DNA of 64,000 nt from Aplectana chamaeleonis (GCA_029168955.1 JAPDOI010001855.1:1-64000), one strand, 5' to 3'. Positions 24,309-36,144 are shown, counted from the first letter of the stretch. Made by a program: numbers and translations. Notes: generated from the letters alone by a model not told the origin.

Positions 24309-25259
24309 TAAAGACAGCATACTCGCTCGTAAACGTGGTTGAGATACAATACCGCCGCTATCCAAGGGAAAAAATGGACGAAATGGGCAAAAGGGGCAAT
24401 TAAAGCGTCTTTCGAAGACAACTCGCCTCAATGTGCTCCATTTTCACTTTCGAAAACACCAAAATGTTCACCCCGCCACAACCTACCTAACTATATGAGA
24501 CGAAATTGGAATTCCTCTATGATAATGCTGTTTTAAGATGGAGTTATTCATGAATTTGATAATGTTATCACGAGATAACGAGCTCATTCGATCAAAAACA
24601 ACCGTACGCGATATCTAGCATGGTCCAAATGAAAATGTATTTCGCCTTAAAAAATAATGAGGCTCCCAAATTTCGCAAAATATTTGTACACGATTGACTG
24701 GATCACGACATGCTGTACATTTCGACGTTTTCGAAATTGAAAACGAAGCGCTTTCAGGCGAGTTTTGGATGAAAGACGTTTTAGTTGCCCACTTTTCCCA
24801 GTTCGCCCATTTTTTTCCTTGGACAGGGGCGGTAAGTAACTACGGAATTAGAATGGTATGGCACAGAACACAACGACTACTGATTTTGAAGCGTCCAAAA
24901 CGACTCACAATGACGCTAAGTGAGTAAGAATTTGGCCCCGCCTCTGTATCTGCCCTCCTCCAAAACAGGGGTTCTGGGCCATTCTCACCGTCGTGGATGT
25001 ATGTGGTTCACTTATTGAACTTACTGTACTACACGCAAACACCGCTGATGGTGGGAATGGATCAAGACCTCTGTTTTGGAGGAGGACGGTAAATTCAGGG
25101 GGTGGGCGGATTCAGGGGCGGGGCCAACTTCTTACTCGTGTACTGGCATTGTGGGTCGTTTTTGATGCCTAAAAATGCGTAGTCGTTATGTTCTATGCCA
25201 TACCATTCCATTTTCATAGTTATCTCGACCACGTTTACGAGCGTGTATGCTGCCTTTAA
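24309..25259. mobile_element. MITE family B, copy in duplication copy 2
   Basis: Same family as 3869-5321, with terminal inverted repeats holding CTCGTAAACGTGGTTGAGAT and ending GAGCGTGTATGCTGCCTTTA. It carries the nested CCGCCGCTATCC element at 24352-24832 but not the further insertion seen in copy 1. Confidence 0.75.
24352..24832. mobile_element. Nested MITE with CCGCCGCTATCC ends, copy 2
   Basis: Starts CCGCCGCTATCCAAGGG and ends TTTCCTTGGACAGGGGCGG, which is roughly the mirror image. About 480 bases, no coding sequence. Partner of 3912-4889, and shows that element without its internal insertion. Confidence 0.7.
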
Positions 25260-27439
25260 CTGTAATGGCAAGAAAACACGTGCACCCTCGATATTTGCAA
25301 ATCTCTCTGATGACACATTTGCCAGATTCTGGCAGGTGGTCAACCAAAAAGGTAGTTGGCCTGTCATGACTAGTCGTTAAATTGGAGAAATGGGATATGC
25401 TTCTCAAAACTGTCCATTTTCGTCATTTTTGTAATGAAATGGTGGGAACGCGGGTCAAAATTTCTACCACCACTTCAACCACGGCCGTGCCCCCCAGCAC
25501 ATAATGTTCCCGTAACGGAGAATATAACGTCGCCTTTTCAAAAGGCTGACGACCTAAGAAAATGCTATGAGATGAAAGACAAGAATGCGATGAGCTAAAA
25601 TAACGTGATGGCCTGAAAGCTCCTTTAGAGCGATTTGGCGTGGCTGGAATTCCTTTCGTGGCAATCTCTAACTATAGACTGATCCCACCTTAACTAGAGC
25701 TTGAAAAATGACCTGTCGGGCCTTGTGTGGAAAATGAAAAGAAACAACTTGAAGTTTGATGAATTTCCCTAATGCACCTGGTTAGAACGAAAACGAAAAA
25801 AAAAGAATTTTTTGGATCTCCGAAACTGGAATATTTCCAGCCCAGAATTTTTACGAGGAGGTAGTTTGGGGCGCCGAACACGAATATGAGATCCGTTCCG
25901 AGCTCTTTATTAGATTACTCTAGCTTACGGTGGGAAAGGTATCATTTTCTCACTGGCCCACCGTAGTCTTTCGAAAAACTGGAAGGACCTTATACTCGTG
26001 TCCAGCGCCCTAAATAACCCCTCGGGCAAAGTTTGAGCCCAAAATTTTATAATTTCTAGATTTCGAAAAATAATATTTCCTCTCGCTTTTGCTTTTTCCG
26101 GAAGCATCAAAGGCACAGGACACCCAAACAAAAACTCTTCAGGTTTTAGGGTTTTACCTTGGAAAAAATCCTGGAAAAGATCACAACGGTATCTCTGAAA
26201 TCTCTTATTGCCCCCCTACCAACAAAGGTATGGCTCCACGAAATTTCCTATATTTTGAGAGCGAAAATTTAGTGGACGTGTTGTCTCATGCCTGTGTTTC
26301 TTTTCAGTCGCAGTCGCTGCACGAGAGCGAACCAAAATGAGGAGACAGACCGACAAGGGAGTGGAGAACGATGACGCGGCCGAAATTCTTCCACCCATCT
26401 AGCCCCTATTGCGTGCGAAAATCAGGAAGAAGGTGTGGCAGGTGGTGGTGAGCCAAGGAGGTCGGGCCTGTGGTGGTCGCTTATATCTCGCGTATTTGGA
26501 AGAATTGAGATGTCGCCCTTGGTCTACCACACAATTGGATGAAAGTCACAAAATTTATATCTGAGGGTGTACTGTGCCTTTAGGGAAATTTAACAAGCCT
26601 GAAATTGTCTCTTTTCATATCTTCCATAACACTCAATTGACCATTTTTGAAACTCCAGTTCACGCTGGGATCAGTCGAATAGCGGTATACAGCTTGGGAG
26701 AACCAATAGGCTCCTATGCAAATCATACCAATCGATCTGTCTGATGATGTGCTCAAATAAGCTTTGACTAGACCTTGTCACTTATCAAACCGATTTTAAC
26801 CATTGTGAGCCAAACGGATCCCCGAAGCTTATATCGGAACTCGAGATCAGTCCTTAGTGAGGAGGGCATCAAAAAATTTAGAATTCAACCTTTGTGCACC
26901 TCAAGATGCTCAAAGCTGAACTCAGTAGGTGGTCTACAAGCGTCAAGAGGGTCCTCTGAAGTAGGCGACTAGTCACAGCACTGTCACAATTGATTTATCG
27001 CAGCACAATCGCAACTAGAAATTTTTTGTTCTTCAAGTTTTTCCTAGTTTCCCGACGGATTTCGGATTCTAACAGGTCTCGTAAGAACACACTATTTCTG
27101 TAGATCTACTGTGCACCGCTTTTTCAGAGATTTGGATCTCTCATTCGTTCTGCGAAAATCAGAAAATTTGTCATCCGAATAGGGGTGAAAAAAAGCAACC
27201 ATCAAATTCAATTCCAAGTTTCTCCACTGTGTTCCAAACCAGTGAAAATTGGTCTTGGTGGGAACTCTTCTTCGCTCCCATACATCACTTGCTTGGAGAA
27301 CGAGACACTAAAAATCGCGAAAAATGAAAGTTGAGATTGACGCGAGGCGGGTCCATTTTTTGGTGCAGGAACAATAAAAAACCCTACTCCAACCGGAAGT
27401 TGGAGGCTAAAAATGAAAATGCTCTACAATAAATACGTT

Positions 27440-27890
27440 AAAGGCAGTATTCACGATAAATTTTACTTCCGATATCTCCACGGTTTACGGAAGGTCTGGT
27501 GCCCTATATAGCAAGGAATGCTAAATAAGGACAAGAAAGACGCGTTTTTGAGGAAAATAGGCTCTCTCTTGTTTACGTTGATTTTTGAGCGAGGAGGAAT
27601 TCACCGCTGGAAGGATGATACCTATCAGTGCAATAAAGCGATCAGCTCACTTATCAGCACTTCCTTCACTTGATCATTCATGTAATCTAAATCTTCAATT
27701 GTTCATTTCGCAGGGGCGGACCTGGAGCACGGGGCGTGTCTGGGACTTCAGAACGCTTGTTTGCAGCTGTTATTTTGACGCTCCTGGCTCGTTTTCTACC
27801 GTTTTTTCGACACTGGGAGCCTAGGATCCATCTCGACTATCATTTCACTGTGGAAAGTCAACGAGAATGATCATTGTGAACGCTGCCTTC
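27440..27890. mobile_element. MITE family A, copy in duplication copy 2
   Basis: Starts AAAGGCAGTATTCACGATAA and ends CATTGTGAACGCTGCCTTCA. Co-linear with 11349-11826. Confidence 0.8.
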
Positions 27891-28102
27891 ATCGGGTTAA
27901 AACTGAACCAAGATGTGGGGAGTGGTATGTATGGTTAGGTCCGTGGTTTGTTTCCTCAAGAAAAAACATTAAAATTCAAACCACGGCTGGCGCGGCAGTT
28001 TAAATTTAAATGTTTTTTCTTGAGGAAACAAGGCACGGACCTAACTATAGTAACTTTTGAATCGTAAAGGGGATAATTTTGAAGCACAGAGTGAACACTT
28101 AC

Positions 28103-31096
28103 ACTTTTCAGTCGATTGAAGTGAGATGCAGCTTTGTAGAGAACACTGCTGCATTCACTTATTGAAGGAATCAGACGATCCATAAGCCATCCTGTCATCT
28201 CCTCACTAGAATAGTATTGGCAACCGACAGTCTATACAAATTGATAGCACGTGTCTAAAATGCCTCACCCATATTTCCTGATGAGGTCTGATTCATCGAG
28301 CTCGAAGAAGTTTGACTGCACCACCATCGTCTGTATCAGTTCAAGACGGGTCTGCTCATCACACAATATTCCATCCACTTTGAAAAGCTTTTGAGCAATG
28401 AACGTTTTTAGCTCCGAGTCCTCATAATGTTCCTACAATCACACATCAATATATTCAAAAAATGGGCACAAAGTGAGTCGAGAACAAAACTTGTCGATTT
28501 CACAATGGCGAGCATTTGCCGGTTATACGAAAGACCTCGTATAAGCGCCTACATGCACGCTGTCGCTAAAGGCGGAGTTCAGAGTTTTCGAGGGGCGACG
28601 CGATGGTACATGTCAGTGCAAAGCGAAAATCGCGTGCATTCAGATGTGAACGCTGCGCGAACGCTGGGCGGCTACGCGCAAATGCGTACGTACGCAATCA
28701 CAGTAAACAAGCAGCGCAATTTTTCTCTAACGAGGCCAACAGGTATTCCTTGTTTTTTTCAGTGTATGTGGTCTTATATACGCTTATTTAATTTCTCTCA
28801 TTGTTAGATTCGGTTGTGGTAATGAAAAAACACTGAAGAGAAGCAAAGACGAGTTTGCCATCGCGCAATGTCCATCGCGTCGCGTTGCATTGCAAAGCGA
28901 CGCGATGGACGTCGCGTGGAAGGCAAATTGTGCGTCATTTTGAATGTATCGCGCCTCTTCACTGTGCTGATTATAACATCGCGTCGCGCCGCGAATGAAC
29001 TCTGAACGCAGCGTAATGGTTTTGAGATAGGAGATTCAAAACGCAAACAAAACCGCTGAGAAATTATAGCAAGGCAAAATTTTCATTGGGTTAGGATTCT
29101 GTGCGACGCGTCCCCACATCTAACCAGTTCATAGTCAGGATGGAGACGTCGTTAAGAAGGATACTGAGAAAATCACATTGTTACTCACCAGACGCTTTAG
29201 CAACGCCCGATCCGTGAAATAGTTTATGATTCTTTGAATGAATCCGTCTTTAGCTCGAGACTGAAAAATTATTGATCGATATTGTAAACATCTCTGTTCG
29301 TAACACTTTCTAAAGGAGCCTACGTATCGCGTATGGCTGCACTTTTCTCACCTGACAACTCACTGAGTTTGATTTTGATTTGACTTCCTACATTCACCTC
29401 ATTTTTCACTTTCTACTCGCTATTTCCCAACCCGCACAGACTTTTGTGGCTTTTCACTTCTGTACTCTAACCAAAATCGTCGGTAAACGATTTTTCTCAT
29501 CCTTCTCCTGATAGTGTTGGTTTTCCCCCGATGGTCACCGTATTCATTATTTTATAACATGGACTAGTTGTCCGGTTGGATGAACATGTTCATGGTGGTT
29601 GTCACCGGTGGATAATTGGGTCAATCAAAAATAGAAGAATGTTTCATGCAAAGCAGAATCAGTTAGGGTCCTAAGAGAAGAGCGGAGCTATAGAGAGTAA
29701 AGAGTTGCAAAGGACGGGGCCACAAAAGTTTTCATTATCACAACAAAAAGTCCCTCTGATACTTAAGAGGTGGGGTCACACTTATGGATTTCGTGTACTT
29801 CTGTTGCGTTTGTCTCAATTTCTACGTTATTTAAGTTCTACCCTGGGGCCAATTGATCGATATAGCGAATAATCTCAAAACTGAAGATTAGAGTGAACAA
29901 AAGAGCAGCATTGAAATATTCCAGTACTAAAGATTTTCATTGAGTTTAAGCATGCTATGTGATCATGTCCTATGAAAGTATGCTCGAAGTGAGCTGCTTA
30001 AATTCGGAGGCGGTTACCCAACCTACTTCAACCTGCCGCAGGAAACTGTCAAGGGTCCTTTATACTTCAAGCGCCTGGCGGCGCGGCGAAGCGTATTTCC
30101 ACGATATTGATCGTGCCGCGATGTGTGATCAATTTAATAGAACTGCACTTCGCCTTGGCGCTCGCCTACAGAAGTATAAACGACTTCTAATAGAATTGCA
30201 TTTCGCCGCGCCGTTCGACGGCGGAAGTATGAGCGACACCTCAGGGCTGAGCAGAGTCGCATCGCGCCGCTAATTGTTCTCTGCACGATTTTTGTCATGC
30301 CAATCTAATATCTGACCTAATTTTTGTAAACTCAATTGACTGTCAAGTATAAGTGCAGTAAAAATTCTGCCCCGATGGATGGGGGTTCGAGGAAAATTTT
30401 TTGCATTCACAAAAAAAACTTGAACTTTGAAATTGATTCAAATGAATTTATGCTTTGAAGCAACCTTTTCAAATAGAGTAGAATCACAGCGCGTGATTTC
30501 ACCTCATGGAAGAATCGTAGCATTGCATTACCACGAGCCACCAGTATCGCACAAATTGACCGAGTACCAACACTTCTATCATTAATTACAAGGAAACCAG
30601 AGAGGAAATTATCAAAAGTTCCGTCCACTTCGGAAAAAACCGACCTCGAATATCTGCGCCTCGATATTAGCTTTGCGACCAACATCAGCGAATCCTTCAT
30701 CAATGATGGCATCCTGAATAGAATTTTTCCATTTCCGCGAAAGTGCGAGATTCAGGGAATTTGAACTCACGTGAAATTCAATGCTGCTGGCCACAGAATT
30801 ACTATCAAACTTGTCGGTTCTGCGCATTCTGTGAAAGCTGTAGAAAAACTTGATGAGAAAATCTATTCGGCTAGGAGGACAGACAATTATTGAGGGACTT
30901 TTTCACGAATGCATCGATCTCGGAGGAGAATTGCTCACCGCGCAAGATCAATTTCACGGACCTTCGATTGATCAAAATCGGTTGTGCTCAGCAATGAGCT
31001 TTTTTCATTTGCATGAGTTTTTTTGTCAACAAGATTTCCAGATTTTCGTCATTTACCAGCTCGTGAGCTAATGTCGCTCTCATATATCCACTTTCA
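28103..31096 (-). CDS. Unrecognised multi-exon host gene, six exons seen
   Basis: The exons are 31096-30939, 30828-30771, 30713-30503, 29260-29189, 28432-28269 and 28205-28103. Each has AG and GT borders, and the phases agree across the junctions I tested: CG|A, phase 0, phase 0, GG|T. Residues seen include YMRATLAHELVNDENLEIL, RIINYFTDRALLKRL, KTFIAQKLFKVDGILCDEQ and MTGWLMDRLIPSISECSSVL. The protein looks soluble, helical and rich in charged residues; I see no signal peptide or membrane segment. Two exons are one base out of frame, each at a run of six identical bases (30634-30639 and 31000-31005), best explained by base-calling error. The donor of the third exon is uncertain (30503 or further on). 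The gene continues in both directions. I do not recognise the family. Confidence 0.72.
28565..29012. mobile_element. GC-rich inverted-repeat element in host intron
   Basis: GTTCAGAGTTTTCGAGGGGC at the left (about 28576) pairs with CGCGCCGCGAATGAACTCTG at the right (to about 29008). The centre contains a strong hairpin at 28871-28909. It lies between the exons at 28432 and 29189 of the minus-strand gene. Confidence 0.6.
28871..28909. repeat. Perfect GC-rich hairpin
   Basis: TCCATCGCGTCGC (28871-28883) pairs exactly with GCGACGCGATGGA (28897-28909). After one mismatch the stem extends by four more pairs, leaving a three-base loop. Confidence 0.8.
29460..29915 (+). mobile_element. MITE family C, copy 2 (in host intron)
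   Basis: Contains CTAGTTGTCCGGTTGGATGA, ATGTTCATGGTGGTTGTCAC and TTCTACCCTGGGGCCAATTG, matching 50920-51200. Its ends are worn. It lies in the intron between the exons at 29189-29260 and 30503-30713 of the minus-strand gene. Confidence 0.65.
30000..30290. repeat. GC-rich interspersed repeat in host intron
   Basis: Contains GGCGGCGCGGCGAAGC, TCCACGATATTGATCGTGCC and TTCGCCGCGCCGTTCGACGG, with the AGAAGTATAAACGACTTCTA palindrome. Similar GC-rich blocks occur at 31440-31560, 33126-33430 and at the window end (63940-64000, with the related TGTAATATTGATCCACG). Not coding. Confidence 0.45.
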
Positions 31097-31324
31097 CTAG
31101 TATTTTCCAGCACTGCTTTTGGGCTTAGTTGATCAAATCCTCACTTAACACATCAAATCAAACTAATGAACAATGCAGAATTTCAACTGATTGAAAAGTT
31201 TCTGCAAAGTTTTCCATATAGAGAACTCCAAAGTTTTTGGGGTATCAAGCTATAAGAAATTAAAAATCTGTGATTTTATTTTGATCGGGCTCTTTAGTGA
31301 TTTAAAATCTGAAATTGTCACTTA

Positions 31325-31763
31325 TAGGCATCGTACACGATGAAAAACGCATTCCGGCTTTTGCCTTCAGTCGGACTAGTGGGCCATAATAATGTCACTC
31401 AGAAAGTTTGGAAATTCAAAATCGCCTCTGCATGGAGATTCGCTTAGGGGCCGAATAGAGGCTCGCCGCGCAGCTCCGGCGCGGCAGCATGGTGTGCAGC
31501 CGTCTCGAACCCGGGGCGCCGCGAGGCGGCGCGGCGGGTCGATTAGACTTGGGCAAGGCAGAATTTGGCAGCGGCTCACGTGGGTGGGCGTGGAAAGTGC
31601 ATCTGGGGTGTGACGAGCTGACGGGTGTCCAACTTTGGGGCCGTAGGGGACCGTTCCGAGCTCATTTTTCTTAGTTTTTTTAACGTTAGGGTTGCGCTAG
31701 GCCCCGCAGCTGCCGATCTCCACCAAAAAGCAGACATGGTTTTCTTCGTGGACACTGTCTTTA
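31325..31763. mobile_element. MITE related to 4213-4704
   Basis: Starts AGGCATCGTACACGATGAAA and ends TTCTTCGTGGACACTGTCTTT. The right half matches 4510-4704 closely (GTGGGCGTGGAAAGTGCATC, CCGATCTCCACCAAAA). A GC-rich block (31440-31560) lies in the middle. Confidence 0.7.
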
Positions 31764-31950
31764 GATTAACTTAGAGTTTCCAATTTGTCTATTAGAGTCG
31801 CTTCTATCCCACGTATGTGTACTGAATATTCATTCATATGCTGCTCTAAAAATGTCACTTTGAAACTCAACCTCAAACCTCCTTTGATATGGAAACACCC
31901 CATCACTGAAATGCTACGGTGTTTCCACATCGTAAGGGTTTAGGGTATGT

Positions 31951-32063
31951 GTGGGCCTGTTACTCATTATCAGTTACGATTTACGAATTACGATTTACGA
32001 ATTACGAGGATTTTCAAAAATTACGATTTACGAAATAACAAAATTCAATTACGCACAGCCCTG
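31951..32063. mobile_element. Small array element: TTACGAATTACGATTTACGA repeats with a CAGGG end
   Basis: Repeats of ATTACGATTTACGAATTACG run from about 31975 to 32040 and finish with CAATTACGCACAGCCCTG (32046-32063), the inverse of a CAGGGCTGTGCG end. A related, diverged array lies at about 63815-63900. Confidence 0.6.
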
Positions 32064-32194
32064 TTCGACACGAAATCAAATGCTAACTTTTTACCAAACT
32101 TTGAATCCTAAATTTCCCACGTAAATTCTCGGCTAAAAGCCGATCTTCCGTGAACAACTAGTTTTCGAAAAGGTAGAGTTGACACGATAAGTAA

Positions 32195-32905
32195 AAGTGA
32201 GGACAAGATTAATTCATTTATTAATTCATTCAAAAACTAGACGCTAGTTTTCGAATGAATTAATAATTCCATTACCATGTTTTAAGAATACGCCGACTGA
32301 ATTTAAAATTTGGATGACCATTCTTGCAAGAAAAATCTCGGGTTAGTGGGTTTTTGTTTGAAGAAAGCTTTTTCAAATAAGTCATTGAATGAAGAAATGT
32401 ATTCGAATGAGGCATTTTCTTCAAATTTCCGATTGAATGAACTTCGCCAAAATTATTTAGAATGAATGGAAGTTTTCGGAAACTTGTCCTCTATTCTATT
32501 CGAATGATCGGGAAATCCGTCCGTATATTCAAATAAAAAAAATTGGAATTTCGGATTTATTACGAAATATTACTCGAGTGTTTTCCAAATTTTTCAGTGG
32601 CAAAGAGTATTCGAATGTCGTGACCCAAACTTGTTTGAATACTCAGAAATCTCCACATTTCAGTTTTCAAAAAAGCGAATATTAGAAGAAGCGGGTAATG
32701 TGAAATCTAGAATGAATCGAATATGCGAGACACCGATTAATGCTGAATTCCGAAAGAATCGATCACTAGATAGAACAAATAATTTATTCCCCAAGATGAA
32801 CCGAAGGCCAGAGAAAATTAAGAATCCTGATTCATGGACGAATCGAATTGAAAATGAATTGCGTTTGAGGTTGCTGAATAAATCGAATATTTCAATAATT
32901 CAAAT
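32195..32905. repeat. AT-rich array with TTCGAAT/GAATGAA units
   Basis: Dense irregular repetition of GAATGAATT, TCGAATG and ATTCGAAT, partly inverted (TTCATTCAAAAACTAGACGC against AGTTTTCGAATGAATTAA). An ORF at 32631-32915 falls inside the array and is probably fortuitous. Similar tracts occur at 44740-45075 and 63080-63385. Confidence 0.55.
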
Positions 32906-32909
32906 ATTA

Positions 32910-34357
32910 AAGTGAAGGGTGCGACTCGATCACTGAATCTATTTTCAGGGGAGAATTCTCCAGTTTTTAAGTAGCTATGATCGCCAACTGTTCCTTGTTA
33001 AAAACTAATATTATATTGTCTTATGTGAAACTGTGGACAGGGCTCAAACCGCAGTGAAATTAAATCTTCCTTCAACTTTGCCAATCTGAATATTTCTATA
33101 AGCTAATTCGATATTTAGATGTCAGGTGCATAGCTCTGTACGTAGTACGCAGAAGCGCGCCGCCGCTGAAGTTTGCCGCGACCCGTTGCCGCACGCCGCG
33201 CCGCCCCTACCTCCGCCGCTCCTTTCAGCGGCGGGACTCTATTCGACCCCTTACCTCAAAAGGGCTTCCTGGGTTTCGGGGGCCAGCCTCGGGGACGATC
33301 CGTTGTTACAAGGCCTGATCTTCTTCGCCGCGTTCATGCATGCCGCCCCCGGTCGCTTCCGCTGTGTTCAGCTACCACAATCGGCCGTCGCAGAAGAATA
33401 CGGTGGACCTCAAAAGGGGGAATTCTTTGGGACTAGTTTGGTTTTGGGTTTATAATGCCAAATGGTTAAAAACTACTAGAAGTTCGTCAAAAATCCGCAG
33501 GCGTTTACCTCAGCTCCTTTATCAGTACTTCTTTCTTCTACACTGCGACGAATAAAAATAGCAACGCCTCTGAATTAGGCGTATCACATGTTGGATCGAG
33601 GAAAGTTTCGATGTTCTCTGTTCCGGCGAAAACGATGGATCACTTGGTACTTCCCTATTTGGAGTTTAGTGGAAGGAAAAACTTAGTATTTCGCACGACG
33701 CATAAGTATAGCTACACTTGAGAAACACGAAAATGCCTCACGACAACCGCCACGTTGTACCACTTTCATATACAATTTTATTATATTTTTTCAGGGTGAT
33801 TTTTTGTCCACTTTCTTGGAGAAGTTTATCTTTCTTCTGACGAGAAAGTCATGTTAGCCTATTGGCTTGGTTTTCGATGGGAATCCAGCTGGCTTTGACG
33901 ACAAGCTTGATGTAGTATCGAGTACGTGCTGGATCCTAAATCGCTCAACGCTTGTGGTTCCCCACAGGTCCTACGGACACTAAGAAACCCCGTCAGAGCC
34001 GTCCCATCGGCTGTAGCCAACCGGGTCGATAAGCATCTACATCAGGCAAATGGGGTTCAGAAAATCCATTCGCTCTGATAGAATTAAGAACGCCTAAGTT
34101 GACCGTGATCGTTTCGGTCGAGACGCGTGCAACAATTTCAATTATAAAATGTAATATTACTCACTCAGGTCGAAGAAACTCCCCCTTTCTCGTGATGTGG
34201 CCGGACTGAGCCCGCCTTGTTCATCCTGATCTAGCTATGCAGTCTCTTTCTATACGTATGCAATGCATAACTCACTCAAGTGGAAAATCTCTACTTAGTG
34301 TCCCGACTGAGGCGGCAGCAGTGCGCTCGAGCACAGTCGAGCTTAATCTGTTGGCAT
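32910..34357. other. No gene seen
   Basis: 33126-33430 is a GC-rich block with CGCCGC/GCGGCG repeats, related to other GC-rich blocks in the window. I found no exon with matching splice sites in 33440-34357. The ORFs at 33126-33455 and 33173-33436 lie in the GC-rich repeat. Confidence 0.4.
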
Positions 34358-34510
34358 CAGGGGTGTGCGGAATTTTTTTTCTATTTTCAGAAAATAGAAA
34401 ACAGAAAATCGAGGTTGTCAGAAAACAGAAATCAGAAAACAGCAAGGCCAAAATCGTCGGAAAACAGAAATCAGAAAACAGAAAAATTTCAGAAAAAATA
34501 CGCTTCGCAA
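34358..34510. mobile_element. CAGAAAACAGAAAT array with CAGGGGTGTGCGGAA end (left)
   Basis: CAGGGGTGTGCGGAA (34358-34372) is followed by repeats of TCAGAAAACAGAAA to about 34500. The exact inverse of the end, TTCCGCACACCCCTG, stands at 41029-41043 after a matching array in the same orientation (about 40925-41028). Flanks GTTGGCAT and ATTGGCAG agree at 6 of 8 positions, as might a worn 8-base target duplication. The simplest reading is one small hAT-like element later split by insertions. Confidence 0.6.
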
Positions 34511-34579
34511 TTAATTTCTTTTAAAGTGAAGAGAGAGTGTAATTTTAAAAATTTTTATCTACGGATTCCACAAATGACC

Positions 34580-35085
34580 TATGGTATGCTTCATGGTCCT
34601 CACCGCAAGAGCGGCACGCGCGTGACGCGCGGGAAGCGCGGTGGACTTTGAGAGTGCCCACGACACGGACCGGCATGGCGGTTTCACCATTGGAATTGAT
34701 ACTCACTTCTCAGTCTAAGCTCACCCCAAAATAAATAATTCTGGAACTACTCCAGGGTACTGTATGCGCGAATGCAAGTCAGAAATTTCTGTGCGTCTCA
34801 CATTTGAAGCCCAACTTTGACCCGCACCCCTCTGGCTGTGCCTCTAGAGATTTAATAGTTGTTTCCCGCTCGTCTCGCGCGTGTCGCACGATGAGAACTT
34901 CCTTAGACCTAGTGCACACTTCGCGTGACGGGCGACGTGACAGAGTGATTGTCATAGATATTGAACGAAAGTCGATATTGCTGATATGCGCTATCGCGCG
35001 TCGCGGTACGTAAGCACTAAGCCTTAGCCCACCGCGCTTCCCGCGCGTGCCGCGCCTGTGGCGAGGACTATGAATTATGGCTATG
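34580..35085. mobile_element. Inverted-repeat element with GC-rich arms
   Basis: GGCACGCGCGTGACGCGCGG and GAAGCGCGGTGGACTT (34613-34650) are mirrored by CCACCGCGCTTCCCGCGCGT (35028-35047), and GTCCTCACCGCA by the GTGGCGAGGACT block. About 500 bases. The interior holds no recognisable gene. Confidence 0.55.
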
Positions 35086-35566
35086 AGACGTGGATAGTAG
35101 CAATGGCGCGTCAATGACGGATAGAACATCATCAGAGGCACTCACATTGAGAGTCTGGGCCGAGAAATAGCCCACAAGGCTTAACAGCTGTCCCTGGTGA
35201 GCTATTTCTCTAATATTTCTCTATTATTTCTTGGCTACTACGCTGCTGCGACCTTGTTGTTCGCGAGATAGCTGATAAAACATGGGTAGCTAAACCGACA
35301 GCGGTGTTTAGATCAGAGTCTGCCACAAGAATGCGTCGTATACTTCATTGAAGAGCCTATTTTGCGGCTGTTTCTGGGTGGGCATTAATTGACGGCTATT
35401 TATTTATTTATTTCTGCGCTCAGGAGAACGCGCCATTAACAACTGTCAAGTAAATAAGCGAGACTGTGACATGTTGATGTTCTACATTAGTAATTAAAAA
35501 AACAGAACAGTACCAAACACAAAGAACGAATCGAAACAGTGAGAATAAACAAACACACCTAACAGG

Positions 35567-35577
35567 ATATTTCCAGA
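35567..35577 (+). promoter_or_regulatory. Likely spliced-leader acceptor
   Basis: GATATTTCCAGA directly precedes ATG at 35578. Nematode spliced-leader acceptors have this form, and a start codon within a few bases is usual. Inferred from sequence only. Confidence 0.4.
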
Positions 35578-36144
35578 ATGAGTGCCGACTCATCTAGCAG
35601 CAATGGCTTTAGCTCAGTAACCGCGTTAAGAAGCGACATTTGCTTTGAAGAAAAAAAGTTTCTCACAGACTGAAATTCTCTGTACGAGCCAAAGAGCTGA
35701 AAATGGCCGTGTCAGCCAGCTATGACACCTTGAAAGAGTACCAGAACTTCGGGACATGGGTTTACTGGCCTCCCCTCATGGGACTGGTAGGTTGACCATA
35801 CAGCCTGTAGCCCGTACACTAAATTATTCCGTTGTTAGGTTCGGAAGAAATGTTCGCGAGAACGCTTCCACGCTAAAGCTAAGCACAATTACATGAAAAA
35901 CTTCGTCGGAAGCGCCATTCTGAATTGTGTAGTTGCGTGAATCTTGCAGAACGTAACAAGTGAATATCAGCAAATATCAAAAGATCCACGAGTACGGCTC
36001 TATAATCACCAATTGCCCAATTCAAGAAGGGAACCATTTTGCAGACATAAAACCAATGCCTTTGCTTGTCCAATGGTTTTTCGATCTAGAAATCAGGAAT
36101 ATAAAGTATTGCTAGAACATCAACTTTTCTCAACAGCTTTCTAG
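35578..36144 (+). CDS. Candidate two-exon host gene, unrecognised
   Basis: Exon 1 (35578-35786) starts at an ATG one base after TATTTCCAG, a typical trans-splice acceptor. It ends at GGACTG|GTAGGT. It encodes 70 codons if one base is missing from the A run at 35651-35657; the frame before the run and the frame after it are both open and protein-like (MSADSSSSNGFSSV, then KMAVSASYDTLKEYQNFGTW). Exon 2 may begin after CTTGCAG at 35950, in matching phase, and runs to a stop at 36142-36144, giving a protein of about 134 residues. No known domain. The second exon is less certain than the first. The gene lies between two repeat arrays, so a transposon origin cannot be excluded. Confidence 0.45.

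Larger units (their letters stand above)
21084..28005 (+). repeat. Segmental duplication, copy 2
   Basis: Direct-repeat partner of 1-11952. It lacks the RTE LINE, the 4.2-kb MITE, the about 950-base block and the tandem dimer found in copy 1, and carries a TA-flanked MITE of its own at 23023-23301. Similarity stops near 28005, about 100 bases from the last exon seen of the minus-strand gene at 28103-31096, so the duplicated block probably lies in or just beyond that gene's 3' part. The stretch 27940-28046 at the edge is an inverted repeat of a block containing CTCAAGAAAAAACATT. Confidence 0.85.

Noticed and set aside
28427..28807. 126-codon plus-strand ORF
   Set aside because: Overlaps a minus-strand host exon border and the start of a GC-rich intronic element; composition is not protein-like.
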